The notes below the pieces were generated by a model, which ran no database searches, was not told the origin of the DNA, and saw nothing but the letters and a program-made list of their open reading frames with translations. Made by a program: the position numbers and the translations under genes. From Mesobacillus boroniphilus (lineage in GTDB: Bacteria > Bacillota > Bacilli > Bacillales > Cytobacillaceae), in assembly GCF_018424685.1 (NCBI RefSeq), contig NZ_QTKX01000003.1, positions 372,001 to 436,000 on the forward strand: 64,000 nucleotides of DNA. Direction: 5' to 3'. The number at the start of each line of letters is the position of its first letter. Within the stretch, counting starts at the first letter, position 1. This document shows positions 16,846-25,137 of the stretch, piece after piece.

Positions 16846-18111
16846 TTGGAAGTTCCCATAGGTTTAGTCATTTTATTAGGTGTTTTAATTCTTTTATCTG
16901 CCTTCTTTTCATCGGCAGAAACCGCTTTTTCCAGCGTCAATAAAATCAGGCTGCGGAATTATGTTTCCGAAGGCCGCGTTGGAAGCAAGAATGCTTTGTA
17001 TATTTCCGAGAATTTCGATGACGCGTTGTCTACGATTCTAGTAGGAAACAACATTGTCAATATTGCCGCGGCGAGTATTTCGTCCAAGGTAGCCGTCGAC
17101 CTGTTCGGAGCGAGCACCGGTCTGATTATAAGTACATTTGGTATGACGATTCTCATCCTGATTTTTGGTGAGATCTTGCCGAAGTCGATGGCCAAGGAAA
17201 ATGCAGAGGATTATTCGTTAAAAATTTCTGGCATTCTGTTGCTGCTGATCAAAGTCCTAACTCCCGTCAACTTCGTGTTCAGTAAGTTGAAGGCGAATGT
17301 ATCGAGGATGTTCTCGAAGGATGGGGAAGTCCAGCCATCCGTCACTGAAGAGGAAATTAAGGTGATGGTGGACATCAGTGAAGAAGAGGGAGTCATTAAT
17401 AATGAGGAAAGGGAGCTCGTGCACCGATCCCTGGAATTTAACGATGTTCTTGTCGGAGAAGTCTTAACGCATCGAATGGATATGATTACAATCGAAGTAA
17501 ACCAGCCACTTGAGGAAATCAAACAGATTTTCCTTGAAGAACGTTTTTCACGGGTTCCGGTTTATGAGGACAATATAGATAATATTATCGGATTCTTGTC
17601 CGAACGTGAATTTTTTGCAGAATTGATTCAGAATAAAGAAGTCAATGTGCGTGAGATGCTGCGTCAGCCGATGTTCGTAGTGAAGTCGATGAAGATTGCG
17701 ACGCTGCTGCCTGAGCTGCAAAGGACAAAGAGCCACATGGCCATCGTCGTCGATGAATTTGGCGGGACATCCGGGATCATCACGCTTGAAGACATCCTGG
17801 AAGAGCTGGTCGGCGAGATTTGGGATGAGCATGATGAAAAGGTCCACATCATGACGAAGATCGATGAGAGCACGTATGAATTCGATGCACAGTATGACCT
17901 GGATGATTTTGCCGAATTGTTCAATGTACCAATGCCGGAGACATCGTACCATAACCTTGGAGGCTGGATTTTTGAAACCTTGGAGAGTATCCCGGTAAAT
18001 GGAGATACATTTGTTTACGAAAACCTGCGGATCATCGTCAAGGAAGTAGAAAACCATCGAATCCGTAACATTAAGGTAGAAATCATGCCAGTTCTTGAAG
18101 TTGAAGAATAA
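16846..18111 (+). CDS. CNNM/CBS-domain membrane protein (hemolysin C/CorC-like)
   Basis: 421 residues in three parts. The CNNM transmembrane domain (1-180) has [15 protein letters not shown] and [14 protein letters not shown]; two CBS repeats (about 200-330) follow; the CorC_HlyC domain (340-415) is last. Proteins of this kind (YrkA, YugS, MpfA in B. subtilis) are implicated in magnesium efflux; substrate is inferred from the family. Start is TTG 16846. It is a one-gene unit with a strong terminator. Confidence 0.87.
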   Translation: MEVPIGLVILLGVLILLSAFFSSAETAFSSVNKIRLRNYVSEGRVGSKNALYISENFDDALSTILVGNNIVNIAAASISSKVAVDLFGASTGLIISTFGMTILILIFGEILPKSMAKENAEDYSLKISGILLLLIKVLTPVNFVFSKLKANVSRMFSKDGEVQPSVTEEEIKVMVDISEEEGVINNEERELVHRSLEFNDVLVGEVLTHRMDMITIEVNQPLEEIKQIFLEERFSRVPVYEDNIDNIIGFLSEREFFAELIQNKEVNVREMLRQPMFVVKSMKIATLLPELQRTKSHMAIVVDEFGGTSGIITLEDILEELVGEIWDEHDEKVHIMTKIDESTYEFDAQYDLDDFAELFNVPMPETSYHNLGGWIFETLESIPVNGDTFVYENLRIIVKEVENHRIRNIKVEIMPVLEVEE

Positions 18112-18116
18112 AAAAG

Positions 18117-18158
18117 AAGGTGGAATCAGGCTGTTTGGATGCCTGGCTCCACCTTTTT
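18117..18158 (+). terminator. Rho-independent terminator
   Basis: AAGGTGGA pairs with TCCACCTT, with an inner AGGC/GCCT stem, followed by TTTTTT. Confidence 0.85.
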
Positions 18159-18220
18159 TGCTTTTTTGAGGAAGCATTGATGCTTTAAAATTGTGCCGTC
18201 TTCCTTTTATTGTAAAAACA

Positions 18221-18352
18221 CTAACAGCAAGTAGCGTCATCGCCGCAGCAAGCTTCGTTTTTCTCTTCTGTTTCCTGGACTTCCTTGATCTCCACACTGC
18301 AGCAATCAGACTTTGAGTTGTTGCCCATCAGGATTTTGATAATATTAGCCAT
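18221..18352 (-). CDS. 43-residue Cys-pair protein of the ars island
   Basis: No known family. A clear RBS AAAGGAGG precedes ATG 18352. The peptide has three Cys pairs (DCCS at 16-19, ACCGD at 34-38, and a terminal TCC) in an acidic background, suggesting a soft-metal or arsenite-binding role. It is the last gene of the minus-strand ars arm, 36 nt after the ArsP-like permease gene. It could be a metallochaperone handing arsenic to the permease (inference). Confidence 0.65.
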   Translation of the reverse strand: MANIIKILMGNNSKSDCCSVEIKEVQETEEKNEACCGDDATCC

Positions 18353-18388
18353 TAGTTTCACCTCCTTTCATCAAGGAAATTTGATTTA

Positions 18389-19252
18389 TTACACGAAATA
18401 GAACACAAACCCAGAGATAGTGGACATCGTGATAACGGAAGCGATGAAGGCAATCACGAGCTGCTTTTTAAATATCGACTTTAGCAAAATGACTTCTGGC
18501 AGGCTTGCACCGGCTGAGCTAATCATCATCGCCATTACAGGACCAAGGGCCATTCCTTTTAAAATCAGCATTTGTGAAATCGGAATCATGCTGGATAGCC
18601 GGATATATAATGGAATCCCGGCAATTGCTGCAACTGGAATCAGCCACCATGCATCGTGACCAAACCATTTCGTAATGATCTCAGTTGGAACAAGACCATG
18701 GATGACGGCGCCGATTGCAGCACCGATGATCAGGTAAGGGTAGACACTTTTCATCAGCGACCAGGTTTCTTCTAAAGCAAATCTCCAATTGAATTTTTGG
18801 TTCTTTTCTTCATAACCAGACATGATGACATTTTTGACGTAACGCTGGAATCCCAGCTTATCTAAGGTGAAACCGATGACGACTGAGAAAACACTCGTGA
18901 TGACTGTGTAAATGATGGTAACCTTCCAGCCCATCACGACGCCCATGATCGTTAAAATTGTTGGGTCCAGTACCGGAGAAGCGAAGAGGAAAACCATAAC
19001 GATTGAAAATGGGATTTTCTTTTTCAGCATATTGACGACTACAGGTATTGTGGAGCAGGAGCAGAATGGCGTAATAAATGCGAACAGGATGGCGGCAAAG
19101 CTGGCAAGTACTTTATTGCGTCCTGTCAGTTTCTTTTCGATTTTTTCGTATGGAATGTATCCCTGGAGCAGGCTGATCAAGAAGGAAATCCCAATAAAAA
19201 GCACGGTCAATTCAAGGGCGATCCATAAAAAGCTTTTTAGAAATTCAATCAT
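18389..19252 (-). CDS. arsP: ArsP-like permease (DUF318 family)
   Basis: A 287-residue membrane protein with about eight segments. The Cys-rich ITPFCSCSTIPVV near residue 60 is the family signature (ArsP/SO_0444 permeases), and IAGIPLYI lies in the second half. ArsP exports trivalent organoarsenicals; related members handle other soft metals, so the substrate is inferred from the ars context. It lies between two small Cys-containing genes in a minus-strand unit behind ArsR-type operators at 19467-19504. Confidence 0.8.
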   Translation of the reverse strand: MIEFLKSFLWIALELTVLFIGISFLISLLQGYIPYEKIEKKLTGRNKVLASFAAILFAFITPFCSCSTIPVVVNMLKKKIPFSIVMVFLFASPVLDPTILTIMGVVMGWKVTIIYTVITSVFSVVIGFTLDKLGFQRYVKNVIMSGYEEKNQKFNWRFALEETWSLMKSVYPYLIIGAAIGAVIHGLVPTEIITKWFGHDAWWLIPVAAIAGIPLYIRLSSMIPISQMLILKGMALGPVMAMMISSAGASLPEVILLKSIFKKQLVIAFIASVITMSTISGFVFYFV

Positions 19253-19279
19253 TTTCCTTTACCTTCTTCCTTTGTCATT

Positions 19280-19450
19280 TTAAGCGTTAACAGGAACCTG
19301 GCAGCATTTAGGCTGTTGTTTTTGTTTTTGGAAAATTCGCGGGAATCGCTTCGTTTCCGGCTGTTCAAAGAACTTCCATGCGTGTCTTGCTTTTCTTTCC
19401 ACTTCCTGCTGCTTTAACTGTGCCAAAGCTTGATAATCTTGATGAAACAT
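19280..19450 (-). CDS. Small protein upstream of arsP
   Basis: A 56-residue basic protein of unknown family. The start at 19450 follows AAGGAGAGG; a longer frame back to 19471 runs into the operator. It is rich in Gln, Lys and Arg and ends PKCCQVPVNA, again with a Cys pair. It is the first gene behind the operators at 19467-19504 and lies 27 nt upstream of arsP, so it probably takes part in the same metal response. Confidence 0.6.
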   Translation of the reverse strand: MFHQDYQALAQLKQQEVERKARHAWKFFEQPETKRFPRIFQKQKQQPKCCQVPVNA

Positions 19451-19466
19451 ATATATCCTCTCCTTA

Positions 19467-19504
19467 ATCAAAATATATTGATTTATTTATCAAAAAAAAT
19501 TGAT
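19467..19504 (-). promoter_or_regulatory. Two ArsR-type operator boxes before the arsP unit
   Basis: ATCAA-N6-TTGAT occurs twice with identical geometry: 19467-19482 and 19489-19504. The same 16-nt pattern occurs twice upstream of arsR1, so ArsR1 probably controls both units. Confidence 0.7.
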
Positions 19505-19536
19505 TTAAAGTTTGAAAAAGAGACCTTGCTGAACTT

Positions 19537-19641
19537 GCTCTTTTCGAACGGTTCTTAGATTAGTAAGAACTAATTAACCGTAAAAATCCAAAAGCCGATT
19601 TTTACTCTAGGTTGTAAAAGTTACACGTGTACGAAAAGAGC
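19537..19641. repeat. Palindromic element, copy A
   Basis: A 105-nt element bounded by GCTCTTTTCG and CGAAAAGAGC. Inside lie the stem GTAAAAATC (19580-19588)/GATTTTTAC (19597-19605) and the stem GTTCTTA/TAAGAAC. A second copy is at 24562-24668 with compensating changes in the inner stem. It ends at the arsR1 stop codon. It could be a MITE-like insertion or a structured RNA. Confidence 0.7.
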
Positions 19642-19998
19642 TTAACAGCAGCTAGGTCTGAAAAGGCAGCAAAGCTCTGGAGATAATAGATGGTTGATTT
19701 CTTCGGTGTTTACTGTGTAGTAGCTCCAGGTTCCCTTTGTTTCTTTTTGGATCAGATTGGCATCAAGCAAAATTTTCAAGTGATACGACAATTTTGATTG
19801 TGGCATGTCAATGATCTCACTTAAATCACAAACGCAGCTGGAGTCTTGCTGGCATAGAAGATTGAGGATGTGCAGGCGTTTTTGATCGGCAAGGGCTTTG
19901 AATTTCTTTTCGTATTTTTCAAAGGTGCTTTGAAGCGGTGGTTCCTTAATGGCTTTGGAGTTATTGGTCAGTTCTGTTAAAGGAATGAATTTTTCCAC
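19642..19998 (-). CDS. arsR: ArsR-family arsenic-responsive repressor (ArsR1)
   Basis: A 118-residue winged-helix repressor that should leave DNA when arsenite binds. The metal site and recognition part reads SSCVCDLSEIIDMPQSKLSYH (CVCDL is the classic As(III) motif, near residues 52-56). The C-terminus adds two Cys pairs, PELCCLF and PSCC-end, like ArsR proteins with extra thiols. It starts at GTG 19998 behind AAGGAGAG. It is transcribed divergently from arsR2 and flanked by four ATCAA-N6-TTGAT boxes. Confidence 0.9.
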   Translation of the reverse strand: MEKFIPLTELTNNSKAIKEPPLQSTFEKYEKKFKALADQKRLHILNLLCQQDSSCVCDLSEIIDMPQSKLSYHLKILLDANLIQKETKGTWSYYTVNTEEINHLLSPELCCLFRPSCC

Positions 19999-20013
19999 TT
20001 TCAGCTCTCCTTA

Positions 20014-20088
20014 ATCAAAATCTCTTGATATATTGTATTATATTTCATTCAAAACCATTTTGCAACTGTTAAATCAAATTTTTTTGAT
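20014..20088 (-). promoter_or_regulatory. Two ArsR-type operator boxes before arsR1
   Basis: ATCAA-N6-TTGAT at 20014-20029 and 20073-20088. Their shape is identical to the boxes before the arsP unit; they fit autoregulation by ArsR1. Confidence 0.7.
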
Positions 20089-20150
20089 TTATTTTATAAA
20101 TACGCTGTGATAAGGAATGTTAAGTATATGTAAACTGCAACTAATAACCC

Positions 20151-20179
20151 TTGAACATATAAGCAAATCATTATATGAT
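20151..20179 (+). promoter_or_regulatory. Promoter/operator of the arsR2-arsBCDA operon
   Basis: TTGAAC (20151-20156), 17 bp, TATGAT (20174-20179). An inverted repeat CATATAA (20156-20162)/TTATATG (20171-20177) fills the spacer and is the best candidate site for ArsR2. It differs from the ArsR1 boxes, so the two repressors probably use separate sites. Confidence 0.7.
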
Positions 20180-20207
20180 AATACGGTAAATTGGAGGTGG
20201 GGAGTAA

Positions 20208-20552
20208 TTGATTAAGCAAAGTATTGAAATGGATCAGGCTGCTGCGATTCTGAAGCTGCTTGGCGATAAGACGCGTTTGACGATGATGAGGATTCTTGCG
20301 GACCATGATTGCTGTGTCTGTGAGTTTGTAGCGATGTTCGATGCCAGCCAGCCGGCAATCAGCCAGCATATCCGCAAGCTGAAGGATGCAGGTTTGGTAA
20401 AGGAAAGCAGGAGGGGGCAGTGGGTATTTTATTCACTGAACCGACAGTACGAGCATTTTGAATTTGTCCAATTGCTCATGGATGCACTTCCAAGCCAGGA
20501 AGAAAAATTAACGGAACTTGAAAAGCAGGGAAAGCGAATTTCCTGTGAATAA
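20208..20552 (+). CDS. arsR: ArsR-family repressor of the arsenic operon (ArsR2)
   Basis: A 114-residue winged-helix repressor. DCCVCEFVAMFDASQPAISQH near residues 45-60 has the arsenite-binding CVCE motif (with an extra Cys) and the recognition helix. Start TTG 20208 follows GGAGGTGG. It heads arsB-arsC-arsD-arsA, with arsB 15 nt behind its stop, and should control that operon from the palindromic promoter at 20151-20179. Confidence 0.9.
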   Translation: MIKQSIEMDQAAAILKLLGDKTRLTMMRILADHDCCVCEFVAMFDASQPAISQHIRKLKDAGLVKESRRGQWVFYSLNRQYEHFEFVQLLMDALPSQEEKLTELEKQGKRISCE

Positions 20553-20567
20553 TGGAGGTGTTTGGAT

Positions 20568-21863
20568 TTGTCAACAGCAATCATTGCTTCACTGATTTTC
20601 CTCGTGACGCTGACATTGGTCATCTGGCAGCCTAAAGGGCTTGGAATTGGCTGGTCAGCGGTGGGTGGAGCGATTTTAGCCTTGATTTTTGGAGTTGTCG
20701 ATTTCCAGGATGTCATTGATGTTACGGGAATCGTCTGGAATGCGACACTCGCGTTTATAGCAATTATTATCATTTCACTAATTTTAGATGAGATTGGGTT
20801 CTTTGAATGGTCCGCTCTACATATGGCACGGGCCGCCAAAGGAAACGGAGTCAAGATGTTCGTGTATGTGACACTGCTTGGTGCTGGTGTTGCAGCATTG
20901 TTTGCCAATGATGGGGCCGCATTGATTTTGACGCCAATCGTTCTGGCAATGGTGCGTAACCTGAAATTCGAAGAAAAAATGGTGTTTCCATTTATCATCG
21001 CAAGTGGATTCATTGCCGATACGACTTCATTGCCGCTGGTTGTCAGCAACCTGGTCAATATCGTATCTGCCGACTTCTTTGATATTGGGTTCGTCGAATA
21101 TGCATCCCGCATGATCGTGCCTAACTTCTTCTCTTTAGGTGCAAGTATTTTGGTTTTGTATTTATTTTTCCGCAAGAGCATCCCGAAAAATTACGAGATG
21201 TCTGATCTGAAAAAGCCATCTGAAGCGATCAAGGATATGAAGATGTTCCGCTTATCGTGGATTGTTTTGGGAGTTCTGCTTGTAGGCTACTTTGCAAGTG
21301 AATTCCTGAACATCCCGGTATCATTCATTGCCGGGATCGCAGCGATTTTCTTTTTGATGATGGCAAGAAGGAGCCCGGCTGTCCATACGTCCACCGTCAT
21401 CAAAGGCGCACCATGGGCGATTGTATTCTTCTCGATTGGCATGTATGTGGTGGTTTACGGATTGCGTAATGCAGGATTGACGAACATCCTGGCCGATGTC
21501 ATCCAGGCTGCGGCTGACCAGGGCTTATTTGTCGCAACGATTGGCATGGGCTTCATCGCAGCAATTCTTTCTTCGATCATGAACAATATGCCAACTGTCA
21601 TGATTGATGCTCTTGCGATTGCGGATACTAACACAACAGGTGTTGTTCGCGAAGCGCTGATTTATGCAAATGTTATTGGATCCGACTTAGGTCCGAAAAT
21701 CACCCCGATTGGATCACTGGCAACACTGCTGTGGCTGCACGTCCTTTCACTGAAAGGCGTCAAGATTTCATGGGGCACTTATTTTAAAACAGGAATCATT
21801 TTAACCATTCCTACTTTGTTCATCACTTTGGTAGGTCTATATATTTGGTTACTCATTATCTAA
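20568..21863 (+). CDS. arsB: ArsB arsenite efflux permease
   Basis: About 431 residues with ten or more membrane segments, matching ArsB of the ArsB/NhaD superfamily ([17 protein letters not shown], then [15 protein letters not shown]). It exports arsenite, driven by proton motive force alone or by ATP with ArsA, which is encoded downstream. TTG 20568 is preferred as start because it lies 9 nt behind GGAGG (20554-20558); the TTG two codons earlier is too close. Confidence 0.92.
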   Translation: MSTAIIASLIFLVTLTLVIWQPKGLGIGWSAVGGAILALIFGVVDFQDVIDVTGIVWNATLAFIAIIIISLILDEIGFFEWSALHMARAAKGNGVKMFVYVTLLGAGVAALFANDGAALILTPIVLAMVRNLKFEEKMVFPFIIASGFIADTTSLPLVVSNLVNIVSADFFDIGFVEYASRMIVPNFFSLGASILVLYLFFRKSIPKNYEMSDLKKPSEAIKDMKMFRLSWIVLGVLLVGYFASEFLNIPVSFIAGIAAIFFLMMARRSPAVHTSTVIKGAPWAIVFFSIGMYVVVYGLRNAGLTNILADVIQAAADQGLFVATIGMGFIAAILSSIMNNMPTVMIDALAIADTNTTGVVREALIYANVIGSDLGPKITPIGSLATLLWLHVLSLKGVKISWGTYFKTGIILTIPTLFITLVGLYIWLLII

Positions 21864-21884
21864 TAACAAGGGAGCGAATCTACT

Positions 21885-22304
21885 ATGTCTAAAAAAACAA
21901 TATACTTCTTATGTACTGGAAACTCTTGCAGAAGCCAAATGGCTGAAGGATGGGCAAAAAAATATCTAGGTGACGAGTGGGAAGTGAAGAGTGCGGGTCT
22001 GGAAGCGCACGGCTTGAACCCTAACGCTGTGAAAGCAATGAAGGAAGTAGACATCGATATCACGAATCAGACATCAGATGTGATTGATACTGAAATTCTG
22101 AACAATTCTGAGCTTGTCGTAACACTTTGCGGCCATGCAGATGAGCACTGTCCAGTAACACCTCCCCATGTAAAACGTGAACACTGGGGCTTTGACGACC
22201 CAGCAAAAGCTGAGGGAACCGAAGAAGAAAAGTGGGCTGTCTTCCAGCGCGTCCGCGACCAAATCAGCGACCGCATCAAGACGTTTGCAGAGACTGGGAA
22301 ATAA
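21885..22304 (+). CDS. arsC: Arsenate reductase, thioredoxin-coupled type
   Basis: A 139-residue low-molecular-weight-phosphatase-like enzyme that reduces arsenate to arsenite for export. Catalytic Cys10 sits in the loop CTGNSCRS, and Cys82 and Cys89 (LCGHADEHC) form the disulfide relay, exactly as in S. aureus and B. subtilis ArsC. It follows arsB by 21 nt. Confidence 0.96.
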   Translation: MSKKTIYFLCTGNSCRSQMAEGWAKKYLGDEWEVKSAGLEAHGLNPNAVKAMKEVDIDITNQTSDVIDTEILNNSELVVTLCGHADEHCPVTPPHVKREHWGFDDPAKAEGTEEEKWAVFQRVRDQISDRIKTFAETGK

Positions 22305-22315
22305 GAAAGATCATG

Positions 22316-22339
22316 CAGCCAAGGGGAAACTCTTGGCTG
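22316..22339 (+). other. Intercistronic hairpin between arsC and arsD
   Basis: CAGCCAAG pairs with CTTGGCTG around an 8-nt loop. There is no T tract, so it is likelier an mRNA processing or stability element than a terminator. Confidence 0.45.
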
Positions 22340-22364
22340 TTGCTCTAAGGGAGGAGAAGAAGCG

Positions 22365-22712
22365 ATGAAGACAATTAAAATCTTTGACCCGGCATTGTGC
22401 TGCCCAACAGGCGTCTGCGGACCTAGTGTAGATCCGGAATTAACAAGGGTTGCCTCCGCGATTTTTATCTTGGAGAAAAAAGGCTTTCCGATCAGCCGCT
22501 ATAATCTTGCAAATAACCCAGCAGCATTCGTTGAACATAAGGAAGTGAATCAGGTATTGCATGAAAGAGGACCAGATGCCCTGCCACTTGTAATGCTGGA
22601 CGGAAAAGTCGAGAAAGTGGGCAGTTATCCTTCCAATGAAGAGTTTGCGAGCTGGCTGGGGGTTGATGTGAAAGAACTTACCCTTGAAAAGCCGCGTAAC
22701 CAATTGCTGTAA
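22365..22712 (+). CDS. arsD: ArsD arsenite metallochaperone
   Basis: A 115-residue protein that delivers arsenite to the ArsA ATPase. Cys12, Cys13 and Cys18 in ALCCPTGVCGPSVDPEL match the essential trio of ArsD. The C-terminal Cys pairs of the E. coli plasmid protein are absent, as in many chromosomal ArsDs. It lies between arsC and arsA, the classic arsDA order. Confidence 0.95.
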   Translation: MKTIKIFDPALCCPTGVCGPSVDPELTRVASAIFILEKKGFPISRYNLANNPAAFVEHKEVNQVLHERGPDALPLVMLDGKVEKVGSYPSNEEFASWLGVDVKELTLEKPRNQLL

Positions 22713-22727
22713 GGAGGGAGACCAGCT

Positions 22728-24512
22728 ATGTTCCAAACTTTCCATCCAAAATATGTAGTCAACACCCCTTATCTCTTTTTTACCGGAAAAGGCGGAGTGG
22801 GGAAGACCTCCACTGCCTGTGCCACAGCAGTTGCGCTGGCGGATACGGGAAAAAAGGTATTGATTGTGAGCACAGACCCGGCATCGAATCTGCAGGATGT
22901 GTTTGATATTGAAATCGGTAATGATCCAGTTGAAGTCCCATCTGTTCCAAATCTTTCGGCATGCAATATCGACCCGGAGGAATCTGCCCGCCAATATCGA
23001 GAAAAAGTGATTTCTCCTTATCGGAGCGCATTGCCGGAAAGTGTGGTCGCGACGATGGAGGAACAGCTTTCCGGTGCGTGTACAGTGGAAATCGCTGCTT
23101 TCGATGAGTTCTCCAACCTGCTTACCGACCAGGAGTTGATTAGTCAGTACGACCACATCTTGTTCGATACGGCTCCGACAGGACATACCCTGAGACTCCT
23201 TCAGCTGCCAACTGCCTGGAGCAGCTTTTTAGAGGAAAGCACTCACGGAGCTTCGTGCCTGGGCCCGCTATCAGGTCTTGGTGAAAAAAAGCAGATGTAC
23301 AGCTCGACGGTAAAAGCTCTGTCTGATCCAAAAATGACGACACTGATCCTCGTGACAAGGCCAGAACCTTCTTCGATGCTCGAAGCAGAACGGGCTTCGG
23401 CAGAGTTAAAGGAAATCGGGATGGAAAACCAGGTCGTCATTATCAATGGACTGTTGGAGAAGCATATAGAGGAAGACAGAATATCAAAAGCATTCTTTGA
23501 CAGGCAGCAAAGCGCTTTGGCTGAAATGCCTGCTCGCTTGAAGCAAGTAGGGATGTTCGCGATTCCATATGTTCCATTTTCATTGACCGGAATCGGAAAC
23601 CTTCGCCACATGTTCAATAGTGTAACTCATTCTGTTGAAATCAATGAGGTAGAGCTTTCTGAAGACCGTCTGCATTCCCTGCAGGATCTCGTAAATGATT
23701 TTGCTCAAAGAGATATGAGGATCATTTTTACAATGGGAAAGGGCGGAGTTGGAAAAACGACGATCGCTTCTGCAATTGCCGTCGGTCTTGCTGAAAAAGG
23801 CATTAAGGTTCATTTGACGACAACAGATCCAGCGGCTCACCTGGACTATGCGTTCCAGCAGAAAAATGCCTATAATCGTTTGTCAATCAGCCGCCTTGAT
23901 CCGAAAAAAGAGGTTGAGGCATATAAGGAAGCGGTTCTGTCGCAAAATAAGAACCAGTTAAATGAAGAAGCCCTTGCTTATCTCGAGGAGGACCTGAATT
24001 CACCATGTACCGAAGAGATTGCCGTATTCCAGGCATTTGCCGATATTGTGGAGAAGTCTAAGGACGAGGTAGTGGTCATTGACACAGCACCAACTGGACA
24101 TACTTTGCTGCTATTGAATTCGGCTAAGTCATATCATAAAGAAATATCACGTTCGACAGGTACGGTATCCGAAAGTGTCCAGAATTTATTGCCGAAATTG
24201 CGAAATCCAGAGGAAACGAGCGTGGTAATCGTTACATTGCCAGAAGCGACTCCTGTTCTGGAGGCAACACGCTTGCGGGATGATTTAAAGCGGGCCTCGA
24301 TCGAACCGCAATGGTGGGTAATCAATCAGAGCCTGTATGCACAGCAGACGACGGACCCTATTTTACAGAGCAAAGCTGAAGCGGAAAAAGTCTGGATCAA
24401 GAAAGTCAGTGAAGAGATTGCTGAGAAGACGAGCATCGTTCCATGGCAGCCAGAAGAAAAACTCGGGTACGATAAAATGAAGGACTTGATCAATAGCAGT
24501 TTTTCGCATTGA
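22728..24512 (+). CDS. arsA: ArsA arsenite-stimulated ATPase
   Basis: A 594-residue tandem ATPase that turns ArsB into an ATP-driven arsenite pump. P-loops GKGGVGKTS (near residue 20) and GKGGVGKTT (near 337) head the two halves, each with the family signature DTAPTGHTL. The metal-site cysteines are present in SGACTVE, GASCLGP and NSPCTEE (near 117, 176 and 426; E. coli Cys113, 172 and 422). It starts 15 nt after arsD. Confidence 0.96.
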   Translation: MFQTFHPKYVVNTPYLFFTGKGGVGKTSTACATAVALADTGKKVLIVSTDPASNLQDVFDIEIGNDPVEVPSVPNLSACNIDPEESARQYREKVISPYRSALPESVVATMEEQLSGACTVEIAAFDEFSNLLTDQELISQYDHILFDTAPTGHTLRLLQLPTAWSSFLEESTHGASCLGPLSGLGEKKQMYSSTVKALSDPKMTTLILVTRPEPSSMLEAERASAELKEIGMENQVVIINGLLEKHIEEDRISKAFFDRQQSALAEMPARLKQVGMFAIPYVPFSLTGIGNLRHMFNSVTHSVEINEVELSEDRLHSLQDLVNDFAQRDMRIIFTMGKGGVGKTTIASAIAVGLAEKGIKVHLTTTDPAAHLDYAFQQKNAYNRLSISRLDPKKEVEAYKEAVLSQNKNQLNEEALAYLEEDLNSPCTEEIAVFQAFADIVEKSKDEVVVIDTAPTGHTLLLLNSAKSYHKEISRSTGTVSESVQNLLPKLRNPEETSVVIVTLPEATPVLEATRLRDDLKRASIEPQWWVINQSLYAQQTTDPILQSKAEAEKVWIKKVSEEIAEKTSIVPWQPEEKLGYDKMKDLINSSFSH

Positions 24513-24561
24513 TTATTGCTTTTCAAACTTGTCCTTGCATCCGTAGTTTTATAAGCGTCGG

Positions 24562-24668
24562 GCTCTTTTCGAGGAGACTACTGAATAGGGAATGCAGGAA
24601 AAATAGTAAAAACCCAGTTGCCGGTTTTTACTATTGGTTGTACAAGCAACAAAGTTTACGAAAAGAGC
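24562..24668. repeat. Palindromic element, copy B
   Basis: A 107-nt element bounded by GCTCTTTTCG and CGAAAAGAGC, like copy A at 19537-19641. The inner stem AATAGTAAAAACC (24602-24614) pairs perfectly with GGTTTTTACTATT (24623-24635) around CAGTTGCC. Relative to copy A a T-A pair is replaced by C-G, so pairing is conserved. It lies between arsA and the phosphatase gene. Confidence 0.7.
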
Positions 24669-24698
24669 TTAATCAATAGCTGAAAGGTGGATTCATAA

Positions 24699-25121
24699 AT
24701 GAACGGATACCAGGAATTAATCCCAAAACGAATTTACATTGGCGGAGCAGACGCCATTCCAGAATTGCTGGAAAAGGAAAAAATCGATGTTGTGTACGAT
24801 TTACGTGCAGAAAATACAGAAGGCGATTATGATTATAATCGTAAGCACCAGCCAATCGTCGACAATGCTGAACACCAGGACGAGTCTGTGAAGCAGGCCA
24901 TTGACGAGGTCATCAACGCATACGAATCTGGCAAGAATGTTTATTTCCACTGCTCAGGCGGAAAAAACAGGACAGGCACTGTAGCGATTGGAACATTGCT
25001 GAAGCTTGGAGAAGCGAACAGCGTTGAAGAAGCTGAAGCAAAGGCTAAGGGTATTCGCAAAGTCATTAACGTGAATCCAGAAATGAAGGCAGCGCTGAGA
25101 AGATTGTTCCCAAACGCGTAA
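24699..25121 (+). CDS. Dual-specificity/tyrosine phosphatase-like protein
   Basis: A 140-residue protein of the cysteine phosphatase fold. The loop HCSGGKNRTGTVA near residues 84-94 matches HCxxGxxRTG, with the nucleophilic Cys and the phosphate-binding Arg; the likely general acid is the Asp in HQDESV. The substrate is unknown. It lies between the ars operon and the HesB-like selenoprotein gene (16 nt downstream) and is probably read through from arsA. A detoxification role, or one on arsenate or phosphorylated intermediates, is speculative. Confidence 0.75.
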   Translation: MNGYQELIPKRIYIGGADAIPELLEKEKIDVVYDLRAENTEGDYDYNRKHQPIVDNAEHQDESVKQAIDEVINAYESGKNVYFHCSGGKNRTGTVAIGTLLKLGEANSVEEAEAKAKGIRKVINVNPEMKAALRRLFPNA

Positions 25122-25137
25122 GATAGGAGGATGTTTT

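Noticed and set aside
17548..18297. 249-codon minus-strand frame
   Set aside because: It lies opposite the CNNM/CBS gene and over its terminator; no RBS and no family resemblance.
20429..21181. 250-codon minus-strand frame
   Set aside because: It is antisense to arsR2 and arsB and rich in Ser, Thr and Ile from opposite codons; no RBS.
22440..23186. 248-codon minus-strand frame
   Set aside because: It is antisense to arsD and arsA, both certain.
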